From CAYURR01 sp964446745 (GTDB lineage Bacteria > Bacillota > Clostridia > Lachnospirales > WQUN01), in assembly GCA_964446745.1 (NCBI GenBank), contig CAYURR010000001.1, positions 1 through 64,000 of the forward strand: 64,000 nt of DNA. Reading direction: 5' to 3'. Below the pieces are notes generated by a model. The model searched no databases and was not told where the DNA came from. It saw only the letters and a list, made by a program, of their open reading frames with translations. The position numbers were made by a program, and so were the translations under genes. Shown piece by piece: positions 56,522 to 64,000 of the stretch; the first letter of the stretch is position 1; the number at the start of each line of letters is the position of its first letter.

Positions 56522-57556
56522 TTAAGCATACCTCACTTCCACCGGTTCCCGGCGTTTTGCGGATTCGAGAATGGACAGTATCGCGAAGGTCGTGTTCGCG
56601 GCATCCTCTACGCTGATCAAAAACGGCTTGCCGTCCACGAGCCTGTCAACGAAATGCCGTATCGATTCATATGCGAAGCCCGCCGGGTAACCATGCACGA
56701 AGTGGTTGACCAAGATATCCGGGCGGTCGTTCTTGGTTTCCGTGAAGCGTTCGATCATCTGGCTGTTTGTGAGGTCGAGATTGATCATACCCTTTGTGCC
56801 TGTGATGTTAAACTTGATATCGTTGATGTTCGGATATGTATCCGGGGTTATCCAACTGTTTTCCATCGTCGCTATGCCGCCGTTGCGGAATGTGAGTATC
56901 GTCTGGAACATATCGTCCGTGTCCACGCCGAGGTCTTTCATCACGCCCTGACGAGAGACGCTGTATACGGTCTTGACCTCGTCACCAAAGAACCAGCGTA
57001 GCGTATCCAAGCTGTGCGAGCCTAAAAACCAGAGGATCGACGACTGAGCGGCCCACGACAGCATCGTCGTCGCGACATATTTCTTGTCATTGAGCCGGAA
57101 ATAGGCGCTGTACGGATCCCCGAGCTCACCCGCGTCGAGGCTGGCTTTTGCGACCGCGAACGGCGGAGAAAACCTATTGTGCAGGTCCACCATGAGCCGT
57201 ACACCGCTCTTACTCACAGCCTCGAGTATATCGATAGTGTCATGATAGGTCGTCGCGATGGGCTTTTCGAGCAAAATGTGCTTATGCGCGTTCGCAAGAT
57301 CCACCGCGAAGTCCCTATGTAAAAAGTCCGGCGTGACCACCGATGCGGCATCAAAATCACATGCCCTGATCATCTCCTTATGGTCGGCGTATACATGATC
57401 GGCGTCGATGCCGAAGCGTGACGCTACAGCCATGGCCTTGTCCTTGTTCTTGTCGCAGACAGCCACGACTTCTACCATCGGATGCTGCTCGTAGATGCTC
57501 GCATGCGTCGCGCCCCATACCCCCGCACCGATGATCGCCATCTTGATCTTGTCCAT
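56522..57556 (-). CDS. Gfo/Idh/MocA family oxidoreductase
   Basis: A 344-residue NAD(P)-dependent sugar dehydrogenase type. The Rossmann fold has IIGAGVWGATHASIY, and EKPIATTYHDTI contains the conserved EKP lysine near residue 97. The C-terminal domain has the FLGSHSLDTLRWFFGDEV segment with an active-site His. GGAGCGAAGGG lies before ATG 57556. It follows the SIS isomerase by 19 bp; the substrate may be a uronic acid or sugar from the same catabolic set. Confidence 0.9.
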   Translation of the reverse strand: MDKIKMAIIGAGVWGATHASIYEQHPMVEVVAVCDKNKDKAMAVASRFGIDADHVYADHKEMIRACDFDAASVVTPDFLHRDFAVDLANAHKHILLEKPIATTYHDTIDILEAVSKSGVRLMVDLHNRFSPPFAVAKASLDAGELGDPYSAYFRLNDKKYVATTMLSWAAQSSILWFLGSHSLDTLRWFFGDEVKTVYSVSRQGVMKDLGVDTDDMFQTILTFRNGGIATMENSWITPDTYPNINDIKFNITGTKGMINLDLTNSQMIERFTETKNDRPDILVNHFVHGYPAGFAYESIRHFVDRLVDGKPFLISVEDAANTTFAILSILESAKRREPVEVRYA

Positions 57557-57575
57557 TACCCTTCGCTCCTCTCTA

Positions 57576-58196
57576 TTAGGAAAAAAATTCGTTTTCAAGC
57601 ATTGCGCATACCGCGTGATATATCGGCAGGTGCAACTCTTGAATAAGATATGTCTCATGCTCAGGCGCTACCACGGCGCTGTCGCAGAGCTCTCTGAGTT
57701 TGCCGCCGTCGCGTCCGGTCAAGCCGATCACACCGAGCTTCATAGCCTTTGCCACGCATGCCGCGTTTATGACATTGGCTGCGTTGCCGGAGGTGCTGAT
57801 CGCGAGTAGTACATCGCCCTCGCGTCCATATCCGAACACCTGCTGCGCAAAGATCATATCCGGCGCCACATCGTTTGCATACGCTGAACTCAGCGCGTTA
57901 TGTCCTAATAATGATATGGCCGGTAGCGCCATTTGAAGCTTTGGCGCCATATCACCGAACATGGCCGCCGTTTCTTCGGGCAACGACCTGCTGAGCAAAA
58001 ATCCCTTCATCAGCTCGCCCACTATATGATCCGCATCGGCTGCACTGCCGCCGTTTCCGCAGATCAATAACTTTCCGCCCATTTTAAAGCACTCATAAAG
58101 GCGTGTGAACATATCCTCAATTTGCATTTCGCATATGCCGAGGCACGGATGCTTGTCTATTAACTTCTGTAATAATTGTTTGGTTGATGTCTTCAT
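57576..58196 (-). CDS. SIS-domain sugar phosphate isomerase, GmhA-like
   Basis: A 206-residue protein with one SIS domain. GNGGSAADADHIVGELMKGF is the GmhA-type phosphate-binding and metal motif and STSGNAANVINA the second loop. GmhA isomerises sedoheptulose-7-phosphate, but no other heptose genes are here, so a related phosphosugar is possible. AAGGAG precedes ATG 58196. It leads the sugar genes after brxL on the same strand, 25 bp from it. Confidence 0.88.
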   Translation of the reverse strand: MKTSTKQLLQKLIDKHPCLGICEMQIEDMFTRLYECFKMGGKLLICGNGGSAADADHIVGELMKGFLLSRSLPEETAAMFGDMAPKLQMALPAISLLGHNALSSAYANDVAPDMIFAQQVFGYGREGDVLLAISTSGNAANVINAACVAKAMKLGVIGLTGRDGGKLRELCDSAVVAPEHETYLIQELHLPIYHAVCAMLENEFFS

Positions 58197-58221
58197 GAAA
58201 ATCTCCTTTGTCTATTAGACT

Positions 58222-60288
58222 TTATTCTATTCCCAATGCTTTAAATACCGCATCCTCCGGTGTTGTATAAAATGATGTTTGAAATTTGGCAAACAGTTCT
58301 GCCGGCACAGTGGATATATCTACAGCACTTGACATAGGTAGCAGAACACGTTTCGCTCCGGCATCAAAGCATACCTGTAGAGTATTGGCAAGCTCCTCAA
58401 CCTTGTTAACCGTACCACCAATGCTCATATTGCCGAGTATGCACATCTGCGACTGTATCGGCTTTTTGAGTGCCGCACTACACAATGCCACAAAGCCGCA
58501 CAAGGCAAGCTCGGCAGTAATTCCGATTCCTTGACAGTCTGCTATGTGCATGAGGAAATTGCTGTTATCTACGCTTATTGAGCCGCTTATCAACTTCTTG
58601 TTTGCTTTGAAATAGTTTTGAGCCGTTCTAAGGCTCTCTTTCGCTTCACGGTCAGAGCCGGCACCAGTTACTTCAAACTTACCGTTACCACCAACGACCT
58701 CTGTTTCTAATTTAAACACACCAAGCATACCGCTATCACCACGGGCAACGGTATAGATATGGCCCGGTTTACCCTGCCCTTCGGGTATTAGCTTTCCTGC
58801 ACCTTGTTCCGGTACAGACACAAAATGTTCTTCAAATGATTCGTTGTCTATATAAGAAAAATGAACATCGTAAAACTCCATACCGCCGATTTTTTTAAGC
58901 TGTTCTTTTACTCGGCGGCGGCCTTCGAGAGCATATTCAAGTATTTCTCGCACATCGTCTTTAGTAAACTCACCGTGAGGGTAGAGCAGTTTAATTAGCC
59001 CCGAAACGGTCTTGCGAACAGCGATAACATCTCTTTGATTGAGGTTATTACCGAGTTTAAAGTATTTATCAATAGCATCACCAAAAGCACGTTTACGCAT
59101 TTCTCTAAAAAACTCAGCCACATAATCTGTAATAAAACCATACTCATCGGTCAAAAATTCCGGTCGCATTTTTGGTATCTCCCATCCGGGCAGATAGTAG
59201 TGCATACGATCAAAGAATGCACTATCGTAAGCCATTGCTTCGGGGAATGGATCGAATAGGTGAGATGTTTTGAGCAAGACATCAACGCTTTGGTTTATGT
59301 TGCCTACGAACACCATAGAAGCGTTGGCAGACTTTTCTTCTTTGCCTCTTGCAAATGAACCGGAAGCCATAAAGTCTTTCATTATCTGGATACCGTCTTT
59401 ATCCTTGAAGGTGATTCCGGCAACTTCATCAAAAGCAACACAGTCCCACATACCGACAAGTCCGATTGTTCTATTCGCCATATTGTAGAATAAATTAGCA
59501 ACGGTGGTTTGACCACCGGACACAAGGATAGAGTTTGGGGAAATTTCCTTATATATATGTGATTTACCTGTACCACGAGGTCCCAACTCACATAGATTGT
59601 AATTGTTTTCTACGAGAGGAATAATCCGGGCTAATATATGCCACTTCACTCTTGTTTCAAGTTGTGTACATTCCATACCTACACTTCGAAGCAGAACATC
59701 GATCCATTCGTCCTTGTCAAAGCCCTTTCTACCTTCAAAGAATTCTACCATATCCATATTCGGTAATTGAATTGGTGTCAACTCCTCAATTTCAAAGGGG
59801 CTGACCTTGCTCTTTTTATTTTTCGGTATATCAGAATCAAATTCGTCATAGCGTTCATCAAGACGGTTATAGTTCATTCGGATGATGCACCATATACCGC
59901 CGGACAGTAACTTTTCAAACCGCTTTATGTAATCATCGGATATAACTACATTTTTTAAGTTGAGGTTAGAAAATATGGCTTTGTAGACATCGTTGTCTGG
60001 GTCAAGCTTCGCTTCCACCTTGTCAATAACTGTATATGTTCCGATTTCTCTGATCTTGGATTTTATCTTTTCTGCTTCATCAGGACGCACAAAATTATCG
60101 GCAAGAATACTTTTAACTCTTTCTATACCGTCTTGTATACTTGCTTCATCATCTGTGGCACAGTACATACCCAATAGATATTCAAGCACATATATTGGTA
60201 CATTAGCCCCTTCTTTGATTTTCTTAGTCAAGTCCTTGCGAACAACTTTGCCGGAAAAATGCTCATTTAGTTTTGCGTTCAGGCTCAT
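58222..60288 (-). CDS. brxL: BREX protein BrxL
   Basis: A 688-residue AAA+ protein of BREX phage defence. The N-terminal part is DNA-binding-like, the motor has Walker A GPRGTGKSHIYKEI near residue 240 and Walker B DCVAFDEVAG near 295, and the C-terminal domain is Lon-protease-like. In that domain the usual PSAG nucleophile segment reads QGIGITAELAL, so protease activity looks doubtful, although the Lys of GGTVNKVEE remains. ATG 60288 is chosen for AGAGGTGG upstream. It lies 10 bp after pglZ in the standard BREX order. Confidence 0.93.
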   Translation of the reverse strand: MSLNAKLNEHFSGKVVRKDLTKKIKEGANVPIYVLEYLLGMYCATDDEASIQDGIERVKSILADNFVRPDEAEKIKSKIREIGTYTVIDKVEAKLDPDNDVYKAIFSNLNLKNVVISDDYIKRFEKLLSGGIWCIIRMNYNRLDERYDEFDSDIPKNKKSKVSPFEIEELTPIQLPNMDMVEFFEGRKGFDKDEWIDVLLRSVGMECTQLETRVKWHILARIIPLVENNYNLCELGPRGTGKSHIYKEISPNSILVSGGQTTVANLFYNMANRTIGLVGMWDCVAFDEVAGITFKDKDGIQIMKDFMASGSFARGKEEKSANASMVFVGNINQSVDVLLKTSHLFDPFPEAMAYDSAFFDRMHYYLPGWEIPKMRPEFLTDEYGFITDYVAEFFREMRKRAFGDAIDKYFKLGNNLNQRDVIAVRKTVSGLIKLLYPHGEFTKDDVREILEYALEGRRRVKEQLKKIGGMEFYDVHFSYIDNESFEEHFVSVPEQGAGKLIPEGQGKPGHIYTVARGDSGMLGVFKLETEVVGGNGKFEVTGAGSDREAKESLRTAQNYFKANKKLISGSISVDNSNFLMHIADCQGIGITAELALCGFVALCSAALKKPIQSQMCILGNMSIGGTVNKVEELANTLQVCFDAGAKRVLLPMSSAVDISTVPAELFAKFQTSFYTTPEDAVFKALGIE

Positions 60289-60298
60289 AACCCACCTC

Positions 60299-62896
60299 TT
60301 AAAATTTAATACCACCAAATACCAAGTCTATAGTGAATGGAATTCTATCATGTACCTTGTTTACCATTTCGCCCTCGTCCTCTAAAATAAGATAGTATTC
60401 CTTTGTTTTATCGTAAGGTATGTTTTTAAGCGTAAACTTCTCTTTGTATGTCCTATCTTCGGGATTTATGCTTGTACTCTCCGCAATTATAATGTTTTCG
60501 TTTGAAATACGCTCACCTTTATCGTCCACAAAATAAACCTTTAAGCGCATTGGCAAAACCTTTTCCTCAACACGCTCGTTTTGGAAAAATGTGAGGTAGG
60601 TTATAACATTAGTCAACCGGCGTGAAAGATTAGTTAGGCTGATGGTTACTTTTTTTGCACCTTTAGAAGTAGTGGCGTTCTTGTCACTCTTAAACTTAAT
60701 AACCGGTATAACCACCTCTTGCAAGCTTGCACCACCATGAACATATCCAGATCCTGAGCCTTGCACCTTAAAACAACTTGTTGCACGGGGAATAACGACA
60801 TAAATAGAATCACTTACACCTTTCAAATAAGAACATGGAAATGCTTGCGTGCTTTGGATATCCGGTTTACTTCTCGATAAAAGAAATCTTCTCTTAGCTT
60901 CAATACATTCTGAAAGCTCCTTTGGAATCTTATCGCTTTCAGACAGCGGGGAACGTTTATAGATATAACCATGATCTGAGGTAATGATGATGTTAATTGC
61001 ACTAATACCATATTTAAGTAATCTTATAAGTGCGGATAGTTCCGCAAAACACTTATTTGTGGCTTCAAACACTTCATGCTCTGTACCGGCGTTATCTCCC
61101 CTTGCATCAATAGAATTGTGGTAGATATAAATGAGCTTAACATCCTTAAAACATTCAGAGAGTTTGCCCTTTTGCTTTGACAAGGCAATAAGATTTTCAT
61201 AAGTGATGGCAACAGCTTCATTTCTGTATTGTTGTAATATCTTCTCTCTGTTCTCTGTACCTTGTGTGGAAATGCCGTCAACTAATATATCTGCCTTTTC
61301 ATTAATTTCTATGGTTTTATGCGGTAACAAGGCAGCCATACCTAATTTTGTGTAAGATGGGATAACACCTAACATGCAAGATAGCTCTGTAGTTCCTTTT
61401 TGTTCCGCATTAAGTATTTCCGTAAGCTCTAAAGCTGATTCATAGCGTAAACCATCCGAAATAACAACAATAATTCGCTCATTGTCGGACACAAAGCCAC
61501 GGATATATTTGTCATAAAAATTCTGTTGCGTTGTAATGCCATGAATTTGCCATGATAAAGTGCCATTAGCAGCTTGATAATCATTATCTAATAAGGAACA
61601 CCACTTAATGGATAGTTCGTTTAAGAACCAGTTTGTATAGGTGTTTTCAACCTTTGAACAAATACCCATATAAGCCTCTGACATGCCAAAGTTGATATCC
61701 GAACTCTCTCGCTCCAATCGACCGCAGGCTGTTATAAAATGACGATAACAGGAATCTAACTTGTAAAGGTTCTGTGTATAGCTTTCAAACAGTTTTGCAG
61801 TGGTTACTCCGGGCAAGTCGTTGTGCTTAGAAACAAGCATAAAAAACTCGCAAGCCGATAATAAAATAGAATATTCATTTTCAAACTCGGTATAAAAGCG
61901 TTTATTTCGTCTACGGTTAATAATCCTTCTGTACTTTTCATACTCACCAACATCAAGATTGATGTTTTCGCAAATACGCACAATTATATTTTTGTCAAAG
62001 GTATCAAAAGTATCGCAGTCGATAATATCTTCTATAATAAGACTTGATATAGCCTCATCAAGCCCTAGCTTGTCCTGCACAATACTTGCAAGGGCTTTGT
62101 ATTCATTAAAATAATCTGTGTTTTTCATAAAGTTATCAATGAATACAACACAGTTCGTATCTGTTGACACAAACGGCTTCCATACGTCCGGCAATTTACC
62201 ATTTAGGTTACTTGCTAAATGGGTGACAAACAGCAATATAGCCAGCTTTTCAAGACTTTGTTCGGAGAAGTCATATCCGTAGGACTTAGTTATTAGTTTC
62301 CATAACACTTCTATGTTTCCAAACTTATTGATACCCTCAATGATTGAGGTTTCGCCGCGAGTATATTCAATCAATAAGGAACGAATGATATTATCAAAGT
62401 TTGGAGCGGACAACTTGCATAGGACAGATAACACGCCAATATCAATTCTGTTTTCTGTATATGGTGCAAGGTTGTAGCCTTCAAACTTTTTGCAACGTTC
62501 GGCATTACGAAAAAATATCATATATTTATCTACCACATAACGCAGGCTTGGATTAATGCCCATATTTAAAAGGTGCAGAGAGACTTCATCTGTAGAGAAA
62601 AGTTGACTGTATTTAATGGTATCGGTCAGCCAGTTTTCACGGTTGCCCGGTCGTGGCATGGGTGAATATACCAGTAGGTTGCTTGTCGTGTCGGTTTCCT
62701 CTATGTACAGCTTGGTAGCGAACATATTATTGTCGTACAGCTTGATAACCTTAGCATTATCTAAATTGAGAGAGTCTATATCGTCGGCAAATGTACCGCT
62801 TTCATCATACCAAAAGACAATGCTTCGCTCTGCCCCTTGCTTTGGTGGGGCGGAGAAAAGTTTGTTTAGTTGGCGTTTTACTTCGGTTAGGTTCAT
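60299..62896 (-). CDS. pglZ: BREX alkaline phosphatase-like protein PglZ
   Basis: An 865-residue PglZ. The central alkaline phosphatase-superfamily domain has VVISDGLRYESALELTEIL near residue 490 and IIITSDHGYIYKRSPL near 645 with metal-binding Asp/His. PglZ is the common core protein of BREX systems. ATG 62896 is chosen by GGCGAGGTG upstream and overlaps the preceding gene by 4 bp (ATGA). The methylase pglX and brxA, B, C are not in the window and should lie beyond the right edge if the system is complete. Confidence 0.93.
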   Translation of the reverse strand: MNLTEVKRQLNKLFSAPPKQGAERSIVFWYDESGTFADDIDSLNLDNAKVIKLYDNNMFATKLYIEETDTTSNLLVYSPMPRPGNRENWLTDTIKYSQLFSTDEVSLHLLNMGINPSLRYVVDKYMIFFRNAERCKKFEGYNLAPYTENRIDIGVLSVLCKLSAPNFDNIIRSLLIEYTRGETSIIEGINKFGNIEVLWKLITKSYGYDFSEQSLEKLAILLFVTHLASNLNGKLPDVWKPFVSTDTNCVVFIDNFMKNTDYFNEYKALASIVQDKLGLDEAISSLIIEDIIDCDTFDTFDKNIIVRICENINLDVGEYEKYRRIINRRRNKRFYTEFENEYSILLSACEFFMLVSKHNDLPGVTTAKLFESYTQNLYKLDSCYRHFITACGRLERESSDINFGMSEAYMGICSKVENTYTNWFLNELSIKWCSLLDNDYQAANGTLSWQIHGITTQQNFYDKYIRGFVSDNERIIVVISDGLRYESALELTEILNAEQKGTTELSCMLGVIPSYTKLGMAALLPHKTIEINEKADILVDGISTQGTENREKILQQYRNEAVAITYENLIALSKQKGKLSECFKDVKLIYIYHNSIDARGDNAGTEHEVFEATNKCFAELSALIRLLKYGISAINIIITSDHGYIYKRSPLSESDKIPKELSECIEAKRRFLLSRSKPDIQSTQAFPCSYLKGVSDSIYVVIPRATSCFKVQGSGSGYVHGGASLQEVVIPVIKFKSDKNATTSKGAKKVTISLTNLSRRLTNVITYLTFFQNERVEEKVLPMRLKVYFVDDKGERISNENIIIAESTSINPEDRTYKEKFTLKNIPYDKTKEYYLILEDEGEMVNKVHDRIPFTIDLVFGGIKF

Positions 62897-64000
62897 GGGT
62901 TCACCTCGCCTAAAACGCCAAATAGATGTTGATATAATTCTTCGCATTTTTGTTTTATAGTTTCTTCTGACTCAGTGAAAATTTGATGAGGCGATTCTTT
63001 TACATAATTGATAAATATAAAAATCTTATTTTTTCTAAGACCCTTTATTAATTCTTTATCATTCATAAAAGATTTTAAAACACTAAAGGTAATAGGTAAA
63101 AGCATCTTGTTTGAAACTACTGCGCCTTCAATTACATTTTTGGTAAATCGTATCTCTTTTGCAAAATAAGGTGTATCAGATACTTTGAATGACTCCAATC
63201 CCTTTATCAATTCACATACAATAAATGGATCGTCTTGTCGATATTTGAAAACATCATCTTTGTTGTCAATTATTATTGAATTGAAAAAGGCCTTCATCAA
63301 ATTTCTATTTTTGTAGTCGATTTCGACACCGTCTTTTGCAATAAAAGAAAGTGAAATATCTACTAATTCTTCAGTATCGGTATTTTTTATTGAGTATAAA
63401 TACCAATTTCTGAAAATATGTAGATTATCGTGATTGCAAAGACCATTAATTGATAACCCTCTCACATCATAAATAGTTGAACCATCACATAACATGTTTA
63501 GAATGTCAGCATGTATTTCAGAAGGATACCCTGCTATGTATAATGTTTTTAAACGACTTAGATTTTCGTTTCTATATTTTTTTTCAACCACATATTGAGA
63601 AATTGCAGATACAAAAACAGCTAAATTATCAAATGCATCAAGTGATCCAAAATAGTATGCGTTCGGTTCATAATTCCTTAATGCATACGCATAAATCTCA
63701 TTCATTAAATCTGTTGAGTTAAGTAACTTCAATAATTTGTCCATTGATGCCTTATGAATCCTCTCAACAATCTGCTTTTGTATGAGTTCATTTTTGAATT
63801 GTTGTCTATTTAAGTGAAGAATATCTTTGGCTTCATATGAATATAAATCAATTCGCACTAAATAATCAGTAAGAGATAAAACCGCGTCATCAAGTTTTAT
63901 ACCTCTGTAGGAAAAATAAATCTTGCTCTGCTCATATTTGTCAAACCACGATAATTCATCAAAACCTATACGTACAATGGCATTCAATGGGTTTTTATCC
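62893..64000 (-). CDS. Unrecognised gene coupled to pglZ, 5' end beyond the window
   Basis: The frame is open to the right edge; the codon at 63987 is TTG and is probably not the true start, since DKNP precede it without a stop. At least 368 residues are visible: soluble, mostly helical, rich in Asn, Ile and Tyr, with LNSTDLMNEIYAYALRNYEP and IAGYPSEIHADILNML. I do not recognise a family; it lacks the motifs of PglX (NPPY) or BrxC ATPase in the visible part. Its TGA overlaps the pglZ ATG, so it is part of the BREX operon. Confidence 0.7.
   Translation of the reverse strand, partial: DKNPLNAIVRIGFDELSWFDKYEQSKIYFSYRGIKLDDAVLSLTDYLVRIDLYSYEAKDILHLNRQQFKNELIQKQIVERIHKASMDKLLKLLNSTDLMNEIYAYALRNYEPNAYYFGSLDAFDNLAVFVSAISQYVVEKKYRNENLSRLKTLYIAGYPSEIHADILNMLCDGSTIYDVRGLSINGLCNHDNLHIFRNWYLYSIKNTDTEELVDISLSFIAKDGVEIDYKNRNLMKAFFNSIIIDNKDDVFKYRQDDPFIVCELIKGLESFKVSDTPYFAKEIRFTKNVIEGAVVSNKMLLPITFSVLKSFMNDKELIKGLRKNKIFIFINYVKESPHQIFTESEETIKQKCEELYQHLFGVLGEVNP

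Overview
The window looks like a chromosome segment of an anaerobic, Gram-positive, low-to-mid GC Clostridia-type bacterium (Bacillota). This is inferred from type III glutamine synthetase, a NitR-like ANTAR regulator, the LL-diaminopimelate aminotransferase route, a three-part archaeal-type glutamate synthase, strong GGAGG ribosome binding sites and frequent GTG/TTG starts. No species can be named from sequence alone. I saw no rRNA, tRNA or CRISPR array.

Layout. (1) 1-2170: a decayed IS21-type insertion sequence (istA and istB both broken) that abuts a fragment resembling the start of an ABC-transporter permease. (2) 2.3-6.8 kb: a LytTR regulator whose phospho-acceptor Asp is Glu, followed by two translationally coupled ABC exporter half-transporters. 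(3) 6.8-18.4 kb: a poly-HAMP chemoreceptor, an XRE regulator fused to a BtrH/C39-like cysteine-peptidase-like domain, a berberine-bridge flavoprotein, a NamZ/GNAT/PIG-L operon for peptidoglycan sugars, and a divergent UroD-like methyltransferase/M24 peptidase-like pair.

(4) 18.4-38.4 kb: a nitrogen and nucleotide supercluster. glnN (GS III) diverges from a long operon with the glutamate synthase split into three genes, interleaved with purB and purA, then glnA (GS I), an ANTAR antiterminator, carA, a carB-dapF fusion, guaA, pyrG and dapL. The two divergent leaders each carry a hairpin with a hexaloop of type AAAGRC (A at position 1, G at position 4) overlapping the 5' arm of an intrinsic terminator. 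That is what an ANTAR protein is expected to bind, so the ANTAR gene in the operon probably controls both transcripts. (5) 38.4-39.8 kb: ECF sigma factor, stunted anti-sigma-like protein, plsY.

(6) 40.2-49.4 kb: an AT-richer defence island. It is a type I restriction-modification operon (hsdM, hsdS, hsdR) with three unrecognised small genes placed between the subunits, directly followed by a GmrSD-like DUF262/HNH/DUF5655 protein. (7) 49.4-58.2 kb: SDR, SfsA, nitroreductase, MATE exporter, and hexuronate catabolism genes (uxuB, uxuA, uxaC, the last with a coupled 22-codon upstream ORF), an oxidoreductase and a SIS isomerase. (8) 58.2-64.0 kb: the end of a BREX system (brxL, pglZ) plus an unrecognised gene overlapping pglZ that runs off the right edge.

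The most interesting items are the paired ANTAR leaders, the carB-dapF fusion, the type I operon with embedded unknown genes, the unknown gene coupled to pglZ, and the Glu-for-Asp LytTR regulator with a 21-bp-period direct repeat upstream.
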